NCBI RefSeq assembly: GCF_026262505.1 | Contig: NC_067204.1 | Location: 15,146,522-15,210,521, forward strand | Reading direction: 5' to 3' | DNA length: 64,000 nt | Source of the DNA: Trichomonas vaginalis G3 | Lineage: Eukaryota; Parabasalia; Trichomonadida; Trichomonadidae | Made by a program: the position numbers and the translations under genes | The notes under the pieces: model-generated | What the model was told of the DNA's origin: nothing | Databases searched by the model: none | Seen by the model: only the letters and a program-made list of their open reading frames with translations | Part shown: positions 7,451 to 18,166 of the stretch, piece after piece | Position numbering within the stretch: the first letter of the stretch is position 1 | Layout: each line of letters starts with the position of its first letter

Positions 7451-9880
7451 TCAAACAGGGAAAGCCTTAGCCTGGAATTTCTCCAACAAATCTGCAGGAA
7501 TACTTGTAAACTTAAGTTCGTAGAGTCTTGTGATTGATTCCCAAGGAGCATCATCGCTATACAACATCAACTCGTAGATCATTTCGCTATTTGTTACTAA
7601 AACTTCTTCCATCGAGTTGAAATCCTTTGGAACAGACCATTTGATGAGTTTGAAGAAGAAAACGGTTATAGCCGACCTCATTTGTCCGTCGAGTTTTCTT
7701 TGTTCGTCTAATTTCAAAAATGTGAAATGAGCAGGTTCTTTCAAGAATTCAACGCTCACTGTTACGCATTTAACGAATAGATCTCCGAGTACAATGCGAT
7801 TTGTCAGTTCACTTAACGCAATTGCACAATTAACTCTTAATTTCGGAGATTTCGATTCCGTCATTGCGTTTAACAATGATTCGCAGCATTTATGGTTTAA
7901 ATATCCATATCTAGCCGCTGATGACAAACTTGCCGCTGCTTCCCACTTAGTTTCAGCGTCGTTCGAGTTATCCATGACTTTCAAAATTTGTTCTAAAGCT
8001 GCATCTCTTTCGAACTGGTCATCCATGAAAGGAAGGACGTAAGCGAGACATGCAGCACTGTATGGTGATGTGTTTGTCGTGGAGATGCGAACAACATCGT
8101 CTTTCCATGATTTCTCGAATTGTTCTTTGTAGTTTGTTGAAAAAACTTTGAGAACTTTAGAAAGAGGACATAATTGTGGCGGATTCGCTGTTGAAAGCTT
8201 GATATACGCTTCGCAAAGGAATGTGCTCGAATACTCAGGTGCCGAAGAGTCTGCAAGCAATCCAATGGCTTCGTACGCGCTTTCGTTGTCGTTTGCCAAA
8301 ACGGTTGAAAGACATGTTCGTTGTAGAGAGTCAGGGAGGGAAGAGAAGATGAAACTACTGTGGCCAATGCACTCTAGAGCAAGTTTGACTGCGGTCTTGT
8401 TGCCGGTTTCGAAGGCCAAAGGAACATAAAATGTGATGATGTCATTCCAGATGTTTATGTCATCAATCTTGTTGATGGCGAGTCTGCTGATGACTTGGAA
8501 GGCTGCAACAGCCCCGGATTCCTTCAAAACAGGGTTCAAAACCGACCATCTGGATACGCATTCTGAAGAATAAGCGTAGGCAATACGCCGCATGGCTTGG
8601 GAGACTGTTTTGGACGTATCTGGATTTTCGGACTTCATGTTGGCCAGAAACGAATTGAAAATGAAGTCAAATGAATTTTTGAACTCTTCGTTTTCAATAG
8701 AAGTCCAAAGGAGGCTCTTGAGAACGGCCAATGACTCATCAGGATTCTCTTTAATGTTCGATTCGGCCCATTTTACGACTCGTGTCAGATATCCGCTCTT
8801 TAAATGGCCAGAATCGAATGAAACGTCCTTAACGAATATTGCGAAGGCATGTGCTGTTTTCGACCATGCAGCAGAATCGATTCTGGGTGTTCTGTTCAGT
8901 ACATCGAAAAATCTTATGAAACAAATATCGATGATTTCACCGATTTGTGAGGCAAGAGTGGTGAAAGCGTGTATGGTATCGATATTGTTGGCTATTTTCA
9001 TGTAACTGTAAGCTCCTGTGAACATTTCCGCCAATAAATCTGCTGATGTTTTCGCAATTCGCGAATGGACACTGAAAAGATCGAAAACTGAGGTCTTCCC
9101 GGTCAATAGAATTGGCCACTGTGAGTAAAAAGCGTTGGATGTGGCCGAAGCAAGCGCTTTTAGTACCATTATCGCTTCATAGCGAAGAGGAACTGGTCCG
9201 TGAGCAAAAACAATGGCAGAGACCAGGCTGGTAATTGAAGGAAGGTCGAATGTACGTGGAGGTGCATCTAAAACTGTTAATTGGAGAGCTCTTAATGCTG
9301 GTTTTTGTATTTCTATGTTATTTGTTGCAATTGCTTGCGTTAAAAATCTAATGGACTTGATATATATAGAAACATCTAAACTCTTTCCACTGAACGCCGA
9401 AATATTTCCAATTATTGTAATTGCTCTGCGATAAGCTTCTTCTGAGATAGTATATTGTGTATGACATAATGTAAGTAATTCATCGTGGAATGCCTTAAGT
9501 CTCAAAGTATTTCCATAAAGAATAGAAGAAATTGCTCTTAGAATTGGAGATGGATCATTTTTGAAATTCTTATTCTGTGTAATTAGTATGGATACAACAG
9601 TTGTAATTGCCTCATCTGTAAATTGTAAAAACTTTTTGTCAACACAAATTGATGCAATTGCATCGCAAAATTTTGTTAATATTGAAGGAATTGGAGGAAT
9701 AATCTCAGCTAGAGTAGCAAGAAGGTCACCAATTTCAGTTGCTTCTTTTGATTCAATGTCTTTATTTTGTAATTGTTGAATAACGTTTTGAATTCGCTCG
9801 CATTTTATTGATTGCCTGTCATGGTTGTCAATAAACTCATCAATTAAGTCTTCTGCTGTAACTTTGGGTTGTCTGTGCAT
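7451..9880 (-). CDS. HEAT/ARM-repeat protein, HEATR6-like
   Basis: 809 residues, all alpha-helical, with helix pairs of about 40 residues across the whole length, such as EIQKPALRALQLTVL, PVPLRYEAIMVLKALAS and SPKLRVNCAIALSEL (about 680). The block SPILRAISSILYGNTLRLKAF (about 110-130) recalls the DUF4042 part of HEATR6. Such solenoids act as scaffolds for protein binding. The length is shorter than animal HEATR6 (about 1180). No signal peptide or membrane segment. The initiator is not clear: the leader reads CGACTTATTTTAA before ATG. HEAT identity is firm; the HEATR6 link is tentative. Confidence 0.7.
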   Translation of the reverse strand: MHRQPKVTAEDLIDEFIDNHDRQSIKCERIQNVIQQLQNKDIESKEATEIGDLLATLAEIIPPIPSILTKFCDAIASICVDKKFLQFTDEAITTVVSILITQNKNFKNDPSPILRAISSILYGNTLRLKAFHDELLTLCHTQYTISEEAYRRAITIIGNISAFSGKSLDVSIYIKSIRFLTQAIATNNIEIQKPALRALQLTVLDAPPRTFDLPSITSLVSAIVFAHGPVPLRYEAIMVLKALASATSNAFYSQWPILLTGKTSVFDLFSVHSRIAKTSADLLAEMFTGAYSYMKIANNIDTIHAFTTLASQIGEIIDICFIRFFDVLNRTPRIDSAAWSKTAHAFAIFVKDVSFDSGHLKSGYLTRVVKWAESNIKENPDESLAVLKSLLWTSIENEEFKNSFDFIFNSFLANMKSENPDTSKTVSQAMRRIAYAYSSECVSRWSVLNPVLKESGAVAAFQVISRLAINKIDDINIWNDIITFYVPLAFETGNKTAVKLALECIGHSSFIFSSLPDSLQRTCLSTVLANDNESAYEAIGLLADSSAPEYSSTFLCEAYIKLSTANPPQLCPLSKVLKVFSTNYKEQFEKSWKDDVVRISTTNTSPYSAACLAYVLPFMDDQFERDAALEQILKVMDNSNDAETKWEAAASLSSAARYGYLNHKCCESLLNAMTESKSPKLRVNCAIALSELTNRIVLGDLFVKCVTVSVEFLKEPAHFTFLKLDEQRKLDGQMRSAITVFFFKLIKWSVPKDFNSMEEVLVTNSEMIYELMLYSDDAPWESITRLYELKFTSIPADLLEKFQAKAFPV

Positions 9881-10421
9881 TAAAATAAGTCGGAATTTTG
9901 AATTTTGTAAAAAAAAGTGAATTAGATAGGGGGAGGAACCACTTATAAATATTTTGACTTGAAATATTCGAATTCAAATATGTTACTAAGTGAAACTTAT
10001 AGATGTATAAAAATTTGGCTAAACTGATGAAAAATTTAAAAAATTTTCTGCGTTTGCTTGATTTTTTATAGTCATTAAGTCAAAATTCAATTTAAAAAGG
10101 AGAATTATAGATAAACAAACAAAATTTATGAACGTTTAATTAGTATAAAAATATTTTTAACAATTATATCTTTTAAGTGTAGTGAATAGTAATAAATTCA
10201 TGAGTAAGATAGGATGCAATGAATTGATTGGATAATATGTATCAAAATTAAAATGATATTAATTTTTCTGATATATCTATGAAATTTGTATCAAAACGGG
10301 CAAAAAGGATGTTTCTGTTGAGGACATTTGATATTAACATGTTACTTACTTACGTTTAAATGGTTTTGATCCAAAAATTCCGATTTTTTTTAGATTACAG
10401 AATAAAATCGTTCATAGAAAA
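9881..10421. other. AT-rich intergenic spacer
   Basis: It lies between the start of the HEAT-repeat gene and the end of the Siva-like gene. I see no gene, repeat or RNA in it. Confidence 0.6.
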
Positions 10422-10700
10422 CTATGGCAAGCATTTGTAGCAGGTTGATATTTCCTCATCTTGACCGTGAAGGCAAAATCTACAAACTTTTCTGGGACAT
10501 CGTTGACATTGAAAAATACAATTAGGACAAACAGCGTGGTGACATATATCACATTCACTTTTGCAAACATATTTTTGGCAAACGTAGCATAAATTAGAAT
10601 CAATTTTTGATTGTTTCATTGATCCGATTTCCATTGTAACAATGGTATGGGCTTCTCTCACCTGCTTTGGAGTTGCTCTAATAGAATCGAAAAAGTCCAT
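10422..10700 (-). CDS. Small cysteine-rich zinc protein, Siva-like
   Basis: 92 residues. The last 55 are packed with Cys pairs: CYVC, CKSECDICHHAVCPNC, CQRCPRKVCRFC and CYKC. The spacing (CxxC-x4-CxxC-x3-CxxC-x4-CxxC-x8-9-CxxC) resembles the C-terminal zinc-binding part of Siva, a small adaptor found across eukaryotes. The N-terminal 37 residues are polar and helical. B-box and FYVE-like folds are alternatives. Likely a cytosolic adaptor; the role in the parasite is unknown. Confidence 0.55.
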   Translation of the reverse strand: MDFFDSIRATPKQVREAHTIVTMEIGSMKQSKIDSNLCYVCQKYVCKSECDICHHAVCPNCIFQCQRCPRKVCRFCLHGQDEEISTCYKCLP

Positions 10701-12986
10701 TTCTAAACAAGAAACAATTAAAAAAATTCACGGTGAAAATAATTTAGGGTCATACAACTCTACTCCCTTAATTATTTTTGGCACTGACTTAGGTTATTTA
10801 ATGAATCGTTCTTCTTCTTTTTAAAAATTTTCAAGTATTTAGTCGGACGTTTATTTAAACCGAAAAATTGTATCATAGATTTGACTTCGGCAAACAACTT
10901 TACAAATGGTAAAATGGCAGAGTTTGTCTTAATGTATTATTATCTCTGTGTGTATAATTGAAGAGACAATAGCAAAATTTGAGACTCATTGAAAAAATTG
11001 TCTCATTTCGGTTTACCATTTTTCATTTCGGACAGTGCTTCTTTTTAATGATGCTATCCAAATCTAATTCACCATTTGGCCCCAGCAAAACCATTGGAGC
11101 TCCAATAGCGTCAAAGTGGGGAGCGGCGATCCAACCTACTAATCATTTTGCATCATCAAATGAAAATGACAGAGAATTATCCAATAATGGACCTGGATTA
11201 GGCTTAGACATCAAAAAAATATATAAAATTTGATCATAAATAAAATCGTTTTAAATTACTTGTTCATTTAAATTATAACAATTATTTTTGGTTTTATATT
11301 TTTTTGGATCAAATCCATTTTAATAGAATTTATATACTATTCATCTATTAGTAAACACTACCGTATATTATTTTTTAAGCTATCTTATTTTTTGAAGTTT
11401 TATTCAAATCTTTGGTCGCAAGAAGAATTGCATGATAAATAAAAACATTTAATCAAAGTCAATTTTATTTTTCATATTCAAATGGACTGAGTGTTAACAT
11501 TTAACATTTTTTGCTAATTGTCGTCAAAAATTAGGCGTAAAGCAAAAATTGATATTTCATATGGTTTTATGATAGATAAGCATTATATTCCCACTCATTA
11601 TATTCGTAAATTTTGATGTTTATCCTTCGCTTTTAAGATCATTGAATTTGATTTTTATATAAAATAGTTATATATTAGAAAATAATATGAGTTTATGTGA
11701 TATTATTTTTCAGAAGATTTCATTCTATATGCCTATGAAAAGTACTCTCAAAACTAACTTTTTCCTAATTATAATTAAATCTAGAATATTGTATTATGCT
11801 TAGTATTATTTCATTTTTCTCATTCAATTTAGAATTTACAAATGTCAAAAAATTGAGAGCTGTCACTTTTGATGAATTTCTGTTTATTACACACATGACC
11901 TTCATAGGTCGATTATTTTGCATTTTGAGCATATTTGGCCAATTTATAAAAACGATTAAAACAAAATTGACAACTTTTTGTGAAATTTAATGGATAAATA
12001 TATTCTTTTCAATGTTTATTGCAAAATTATATCGTTTTTCATGAAATGGATTGTAAACTATTTGAGAAGTTTTCCCAAAAAACATATTCAAACTCAATAA
12101 ATATATACTTTTTAGAAAAATCCAATATATTTAACGTGTAAATTGTTTCTGGAAGCGAATCGATTCAAAAAATGGAGTTTTCCAAATTCGGAAAATCCCA
12201 AATTTGAAATAATTGGTATTTGATGTGAAATATTAAATCTAAATACTATTCCATACTAATAATACAAAGTAGTTTCGTGCCGCTCAAAAATGTAAAAATA
12301 GAATTTCTCTCAGTAACGATATGTCAGAATTTCAGATTTGAATAAAATTGGGATACCTCTCAAATTATACGAAAGTTCAATAATACACTCAAATTCATAG
12401 AAGATTCAAGGAATGAAAGAATGGCATGTCTTTATATGTATATTATTACGAAATTATACACAGTTTTAAGTAATTTTTAATTGAACATTTCCTTGAATTT
12501 AGAATTGGGACGAGAACTAATCGTTGTGAAGAATTGTCAATGATGCAATTTGAGCAACAAACTATTATGCGTTATGTTTTGATCACTGATCTATAGTGGT
12601 TACGTATGAATGTTCGGAAGATTAATTTTTGGGTAAATAAAAAATCTAACTGTATTCAACCTCAATAAATTAATATTACTTACATTAGTCTAAATATCGT
12701 AAAATAATTGATTAGAAAAAGATTTCGATCTCTGAAAGGTATGTGCAGAAAAAAAACCTTATGATCAAGTAGCATTCAATTTGTTTAAATATTTTTCAGG
12801 TGACCAACTTAGAAAGTTATCGAATACTATAAAATTAGTAGATAATCTGAATTAAATCAAATTATTTTATTTTGGAATTGAATGGTTACAATTGACAACA
12901 ACCATCAATCGTATTCATAAGGTTTACTCAAATTTCCACTTTTTGAGAGTCTATCGAATTGCAAAAACGATCGACGTATATTTACC
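10701..12986. other. Long AT-rich intergenic region
   Basis: About 2.3 kb without a convincing gene apart from a possible small frame at 11048-11233. It contains no clear repeat, tRNA or element ends. Composition is more AT-rich than the flanking genes. Confidence 0.5.
11048..11233 (+). CDS. Possible small protein, 61 residues
   Basis: Frame starting MMLSKSNSPFGPSKTIGAP and ending GLGLDIKKIYKI. Its use of Pro, Gly, Ser and Trp differs from the Phe/Ile/Lys-rich noise frames around it. A TCATTTCGG initiator-like stretch lies about 25 nt upstream. No family is recognised. It could be chance. Confidence 0.25.
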   Translation: MMLSKSNSPFGPSKTIGAPIASKWGAAIQPTNHFASSNENDRELSNNGPGLGLDIKKIYKI

Positions 12987-13000
12987 TCACTTTTCAAAAC
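12987..13000 (+). promoter_or_regulatory. Inr initiator of the flavodiiron gene
   Basis: TCACTTTTC at 12987-12995 matches the trichomonad TCA(+1) initiator and gives a 12-nt leader. It supports the ATG at 13001 over the upstream ATG at 12959. Confidence 0.65.
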
Positions 13001-15616
13001 ATGCTTAAAATACAGCAGCTCACTGAAGACATCTATTGGCTTGGCGTCCTTGATTCCAACCTTGCTGTCTTCGATATCATCATGGAGACAAAGTATGGTA
13101 CAACATACAACGCTTATCTTATAAAGACCCCAGAAGGTGCAGTTCTCGTCGAAACAGTTAAGGAGACATTCTTCGATGAATACATCGAGAAGGTTAAGTC
13201 CGTCATCGGCGACATCCACAAGATCAAATACCTTATCACAAACCATACAGAACCAGATCACTCTGGCTCCATCAAGAAGATGATCGAGCTCATCCCAGAT
13301 CTCACAGTCGTTGGCTCCAAGACAGCCCTCACATACCTTGAGGATATCGTCAACATCCCATTCAAGGGCCACTCCGCTGAAGATCTCAAGGTCCTTAAGT
13401 TCGGTGGCAAGTCATTCGAATTCATTTCCTGCCCATTCCTTCACTGGCCAGACTCAATGTACACATGGGTTCCAGAAGAGAAGACACTCTTCACATGCGA
13501 CTCATTCGGTGCTCACTACTCACCAAAGAAGTCCATCCTCATGAGCCAGCTCCCACCAGAGGAAGAGGAAGGCTACCAAGATGCTCTCCTCTACTATTAC
13601 ACCGCCATTTTCGGCCCATTCAAGGAGTACGTCATCAAGGGAACAGACAAGATCCTCAACCTTGACATCAAGCTCGTCGGTCTTGGCCACGGCCCAGTCC
13701 TCGATGCTCGTATCAAGGAGACAATCGATACATACCGCAAATGGTCTGCCCCACTCCCAACACACGAAGGCAAGGAAGTCGTCATGGTCTACGCCTCTGC
13801 TTACGGCTACACAACAGAGATGGCCGAAGAAATCAAGGCAGGCATCCTCGCTAAGATCCCAGATGCCAAGATCAAGATGTTCAACGTCAACATCCAGAAC
13901 TATGGCGGCCTCAAGGGCGAGATCATGAACGCCATCGCTACAGCTGACGGTGTTCTCCTCGGCACAAACACAATCAACGGCGACGCTGTTCCACCAGTTT
14001 GGGATGTTGCCCTCTCCATGAACCCAATCGTCCATGGCGGCAAGATCGTCACAGCATTCGGCTCATACGGCTGGTCCGGCGAAGGTGTCGACAACATCAT
14101 TGCCAGATTCGATCAGATCCGTTGCAAGGTTATCGACGGCTGCAAGATCAAGTTCCGCATGTCAAAGAAGGAACACGGGAAGGTCAACGAATTCGGCCAG
14201 CAGTTCGGTGAAGCCCTCATCACAGGCAAGGTCCCAGAACGCGCTGTTCCAGGCAAGGTTGTTGGTGCTAAGGACTGGTCCGAGCTCAACCCAACAGGCG
14301 CCGTCGTTCTCTGGCGTTGCGTCATCTGCGGCGAAATCTACGCCGGTGTTACACCACCACTCCAGTGCCCAGCTTGCGGTGTCGGCCAAGACCTCTTCGA
14401 ACTCTACGAGGCCGAGCAGGTCACACACAAGTCAACAGAGCCACTCAACTACGTCATCGTTGGCTCTGGTGCCGCCGCTGTTGCTTCCATCGAAGCCATC
14501 CGCGCGCGCAATGCCGTCGCTAAGATCACAATGATCAGCCGTGAAAAGGTCATGCCATACTACAGACCAATCATCGTCGATGCCCTCAACGCTGAGATCG
14601 CTCCAGACAAATACTTCCTCAAGAACGAAGAGTGGTACAAGGAGAACAAGATCGAAATCAAGCTTGACACATCCGTCACAGCCATCGACACAAAGGCCAA
14701 GAAGGTCAAGCTCTGCCGCGGTGATGAACTCGCCTACGACAAGCTCATCCTCGCTACAGGTTCCCGCCCATTCATCCCACCAATCGGCCACGAGGGACTC
14801 TCCGGCGTCATCGTCATCCGTACATCCGCTGATGTCGACCAGCTCAAGGCCGCCTGCCAGACAGCTAAGAAGGCCGTCGTTATCGGTGGTGGTGTCCTCG
14901 GTCTCGAGAACGCATCCGCTATCAAGGAGAAGGGCGTTGCTGTCACAGTCGTCGAGTGCATGCCACGTCTCATGGCCCGCCAGCTCGATACAGAAGCTTC
15001 CGCTGTCCTCCTCGAGGAAGTCAAGAAGTTTGGTGTCGATGTCCGCCTCGGCATGACAGTTTCCATCAAGGGCGATGGCAAGCACGTCACAGGCGTCCAG
15101 GTCGGCGAGGAGTTCATCCCAGCCGATTTCGTTGTTGTCAACGCCGGTGTCCGCGCCGAATCCGAAGTAGCCGCTGCAGCTGGCATCAAGTGCGGCCGCG
15201 GTATCATTGTCAACAACAAGATGGAGACAAACGTTCCAGATGTCTACGCAGCTGGTGATTGCGCATTCCTTGACAACATGAACCAGGGTCTCTGGGCTCC
15301 AGCTCTTGCTATGGGTAAGGTCGCCGGTGCTAACGCTTGCGGCGATAACAAGACATTCGCTTTCGCTATCGAACCAGTCTCAATGATCGCTATGGGAACA
15401 GATCTCTTCGCTTGCGGCAACCCACCAGAGAGCGCACAGGGCTACAACGTTGTCTCTCAGAAGGATGACAAGGAAGGATCCGCTATCAAGCTCTACTTCA
15501 AGGATAATCGCCTCGTTTACGCAGCTGGCTTCAGAATCCAGAAGATCTCCGGCTCCCTCTTGAAGGGCGTCAGAGAGGGCCGCTCATTAGAGCGCATCAT
15601 GGCTGAAATCTTCTAA
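13001..15616 (+). CDS. Class F flavodiiron protein: FDP + rubredoxin + NADH:rubredoxin reductase
   Basis: 871 residues from the ATG at 13001, chosen because the Inr lies just upstream. Domain 1 (1-250) is the metallo-beta-lactamase-like diiron core, with all expected ligands visible: H82, E84, D86, H148, D167 and H230. Domain 2 (about 258-405) is a flavodoxin fold binding FMN (VYASAYGYTTEMAE). Domain 3 is rubredoxin, with C440xxC443 and C456xxC459. Domain 4 (483-871) is an FAD/NADH reductase with VIVGSGAAA, VVIGGGVLGLE and DVYAAGDCA. Electrons would pass NADH to FAD, Fe, FMN and diiron, reducing oxygen to water. No hydrogenosomal presequence is seen, so it is probably cytosolic. Strong use of C-ending codons suggests high expression. 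The stop reads TAAA, as is usual in this lineage. The family is mostly bacterial, so ancient lateral transfer is likely. Confidence 0.93.
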   Translation: MLKIQQLTEDIYWLGVLDSNLAVFDIIMETKYGTTYNAYLIKTPEGAVLVETVKETFFDEYIEKVKSVIGDIHKIKYLITNHTEPDHSGSIKKMIELIPDLTVVGSKTALTYLEDIVNIPFKGHSAEDLKVLKFGGKSFEFISCPFLHWPDSMYTWVPEEKTLFTCDSFGAHYSPKKSILMSQLPPEEEEGYQDALLYYYTAIFGPFKEYVIKGTDKILNLDIKLVGLGHGPVLDARIKETIDTYRKWSAPLPTHEGKEVVMVYASAYGYTTEMAEEIKAGILAKIPDAKIKMFNVNIQNYGGLKGEIMNAIATADGVLLGTNTINGDAVPPVWDVALSMNPIVHGGKIVTAFGSYGWSGEGVDNIIARFDQIRCKVIDGCKIKFRMSKKEHGKVNEFGQQFGEALITGKVPERAVPGKVVGAKDWSELNPTGAVVLWRCVICGEIYAGVTPPLQCPACGVGQDLFELYEAEQVTHKSTEPLNYVIVGSGAAAVASIEAIRARNAVAKITMISREKVMPYYRPIIVDALNAEIAPDKYFLKNEEWYKENKIEIKLDTSVTAIDTKAKKVKLCRGDELAYDKLILATGSRPFIPPIGHEGLSGVIVIRTSADVDQLKAACQTAKKAVVIGGGVLGLENASAIKEKGVAVTVVECMPRLMARQLDTEASAVLLEEVKKFGVDVRLGMTVSIKGDGKHVTGVQVGEEFIPADFVVVNAGVRAESEVAAAAGIKCGRGIIVNNKMETNVPDVYAAGDCAFLDNMNQGLWAPALAMGKVAGANACGDNKTFAFAIEPVSMIAMGTDLFACGNPPESAQGYNVVSQKDDKEGSAIKLYFKDNRLVYAAGFRIQKISGSLLKGVREGRSLERIMAEIF

Positions 15617-15783
15617 AGAAGATTTCCAAAAAATAATTTTAATAATTTCGATGTTCGAAACGGCTCGCTTTGGTAAAAAAAGTTTTAATAATCTTCTCAA
15701 TTTTTTTCCAAATATTTTTTTCCATTGAAAAGAATTTTAAAATTGAATTAATAAAACAGTTTTCTTGATATAAATTTTGACAT

Positions 15784-15796
15784 TCATTTTTCAAAA
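15784..15796 (+). promoter_or_regulatory. Inr initiator of the karyopherin-like gene
   Basis: TCATTTTTC at 15784-15792, directly before AAAA and the ATG at 15797; the leader is about 11 nt. Confidence 0.65.
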
Positions 15797-17812
15797 ATGG
15801 AAGAGTTTATTGAGCGTTTAAAGTCAATTTATGAGGAGAACATTGCGGATCAATATGAGCTGGCTGCCGAATTCCTTCCTCATTATGAGACTTTAGAGAA
15901 ATTGCTTATTATTATTCAAAAACAATCCGAATATGATCAAAAACTTATTACATATGCAATATCTAACATTGCACGCATTTGCAAAAAGGGATATTTCGAT
16001 AAATCCGGTCAATATCCTTTATTGTTTAATCCTATTTTGGAAATTTACTATTCAACACCAGACATATATGAAGAGTTGTTACAACTATACTTCAAAATCT
16101 CTCAAAAGTATGAATTTACAAGCGTCGCTATATTACAATATTTCATTGAAAAATCTAAAGATCCCGATACAGTTGAGAGAGCATTCCATTCATTTTCAAT
16201 AATATCACGCATATTAAGAGATGACAAGATAGCATTCTGTGACGGAAATAAAGAAGAAGCAGTAGAAGTATTTTTCCAGACAACTGCTGAATATTTACAG
16301 CAAGAACAGCTTTCTTGTACAATTCTTTGCACTATTTATAATGAAATACATGGATTTTTCCAGAGTCCGCAATTTCATGAATTCAATTTGGGAGAAAATC
16401 CTGTTTTTATTTACTCATTACATATACTATATGAAAAGGAATTAACAACTGATACTTGTGACGTATTTTTATCAATACTTAATTTTTATTATGAAATTTA
16501 TTTATTTGGAGTACAAAATCAGGTAGCTATCAAAAATATAATTGAGTTCATCCATGAAAATTTAGAAGTATTAGTAGAGAAGTTTAAAGAAGTACCTGAA
16601 TTGTTGTTCCAGATTTTGAAAATCATAAATAAGAATTTTTCAGCTTTACAGAAGATCTGGCTAGAGAAATTGAACAGTATATTACTTATATTGATTCATT
16701 GTGCTAATATTTCGGAATATGAAAACGATTTCGTAAATAATCCAGCAGTTTTTTATGGAAACACTTATGAGGCTCCAGATGATAACAAAATCCTCACAGT
16801 ACGATGTTATGTATATTTGTTCATCCAAAAGATTGCTTCTCCTGAGAATTCAGAAGATTTATTTAATGTATTATGGGAAACAATAAATCAGGCTGAAAAT
16901 TGGTTCGAAATTGAAAGCTTATTGTATCTTATCTCATCTTTGTTCGAAAAATTCGGAAATACGCAATTTTTCCAGGAAAAAATTCCAATTATTTTTGAAT
17001 TTTATGAAAGTAATAAGAATGAGCTTTTATTATGCTCACTAGCTCATTTTGCTTCCAAAACCCTTGAAATATTAAGTTTGGATTACGTCAATTCCGTATA
17101 TAATCAAATTTTGGAAAATAATTTTATTGATAATCTTATTTGGTATTTAGTATTCTCAAATTTCATTGTTTCAATCATTTCTAAGACGAATTTTGAAGTT
17201 CCTCTCGATCTAATTAAGGAAATATATTTTCATGAAAATTTTGCGAATAATACAATTTCTATTCGTCTAATTTCAGCAATAGTTGGGAATAAGCAATACA
17301 GACCTTATCTTTTCGAACTTGTAGAGGACGAAACTGTTCCAATGAAAAATGTTTTGGAAATTATGATAGAAAAAGATAATTCGAAGGATGACGATTTATC
17401 TGATATCAATTACCATGATCTTTTGGACCTAATTAGAATCCTTGTTGTTAATTTTGGAAGTAATTACAAATCTGAAGATTGTAATGGCGAAACTATTGCT
17501 AGAGCTATGCTTAATACTGTTTGCCAGTCTATTATGTGCATGGATGAAGCAATGACTGTTTTATCTTCAGTATTTTTATATTGCGAACCAAAAACTCAGA
17601 TTTTTATTGCCATTGCTGAAAAGCTTGGAGATGAAAAGGTTATTCCTGATGATCTCCAAAATGGAAACGTTTTGACAATAATTTATAAATATTATACAGA
17701 AAATAACCCAGATGAATTACAGGAATTAATTAACTATTGCAATGAACAGAGAATATTTGATTTCGAGAGCAATATCGAATACTCTGATGGAGAAATTACA
17801 ATAACATATTAG
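15797..17812 (+). CDS. HEAT-repeat protein, karyopherin/importin-beta-like
   Basis: 671 residues, alpha-helical throughout and acidic overall. The N-terminal part (about 20-65) has the layout of an importin-beta N-terminal domain: a helix with LEKLLIIIQKQSEYDQ, then LITYAISNIARICKKGY. The rest is irregular helix pairs. It would be a nuclear transport receptor or a related scaffold. It is shorter than usual importins (about 850-1000) but has a clean start and stop. An exportin- or Tnpo3-like assignment is equally possible. The T-rich 3' flank holds no other gene until the convergent RING gene. Confidence 0.6.
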   Translation: MEEFIERLKSIYEENIADQYELAAEFLPHYETLEKLLIIIQKQSEYDQKLITYAISNIARICKKGYFDKSGQYPLLFNPILEIYYSTPDIYEELLQLYFKISQKYEFTSVAILQYFIEKSKDPDTVERAFHSFSIISRILRDDKIAFCDGNKEEAVEVFFQTTAEYLQQEQLSCTILCTIYNEIHGFFQSPQFHEFNLGENPVFIYSLHILYEKELTTDTCDVFLSILNFYYEIYLFGVQNQVAIKNIIEFIHENLEVLVEKFKEVPELLFQILKIINKNFSALQKIWLEKLNSILLILIHCANISEYENDFVNNPAVFYGNTYEAPDDNKILTVRCYVYLFIQKIASPENSEDLFNVLWETINQAENWFEIESLLYLISSLFEKFGNTQFFQEKIPIIFEFYESNKNELLLCSLAHFASKTLEILSLDYVNSVYNQILENNFIDNLIWYLVFSNFIVSIISKTNFEVPLDLIKEIYFHENFANNTISIRLISAIVGNKQYRPYLFELVEDETVPMKNVLEIMIEKDNSKDDDLSDINYHDLLDLIRILVVNFGSNYKSEDCNGETIARAMLNTVCQSIMCMDEAMTVLSSVFLYCEPKTQIFIAIAEKLGDEKVIPDDLQNGNVLTIIYKYYTENNPDELQELINYCNEQRIFDFESNIEYSDGEITITY

Positions 17813-18166
17813 TGAATCGCTTACATCCATTAATTATATTTAACTGCTTGATGTATATTGATTTTAATTATAATAAAGTAGATATATTTAAATATTTAAT
17901 TTTTTTTATCAATAATAAAGAGTAAATTCGAAATTTTGTAAGATTATATTCATAACTGAGACAAAATAGCAAAATATTTACTATTATCAATTGTATGAAC
18001 TCAAAAACAAAATCAATATTGAACTTAATTTTGTTTTATTTCATTTTCAATCAACATGTAAAATGTTTGGCACTAATATATTAAAAAGCATTTAGATTTT
18101 ACTATATTTATTTGTGATCACAAAAATTTGCAAAATATTTATTTATAAGACAGATAATTTTTAATA
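17813..18166. other. Convergent intergenic spacer
   Basis: It separates the 3' ends of the karyopherin-like and RING genes. AT-rich; nothing recognisable. Confidence 0.6.

Noticed and set aside
13311-15258. Many open frames over the flavodiiron gene in other frames and on the opposite strand
   Set aside because: Shadows caused by its C-ending codon bias; composition is Ser/Arg/Thr-skewed with no domain.
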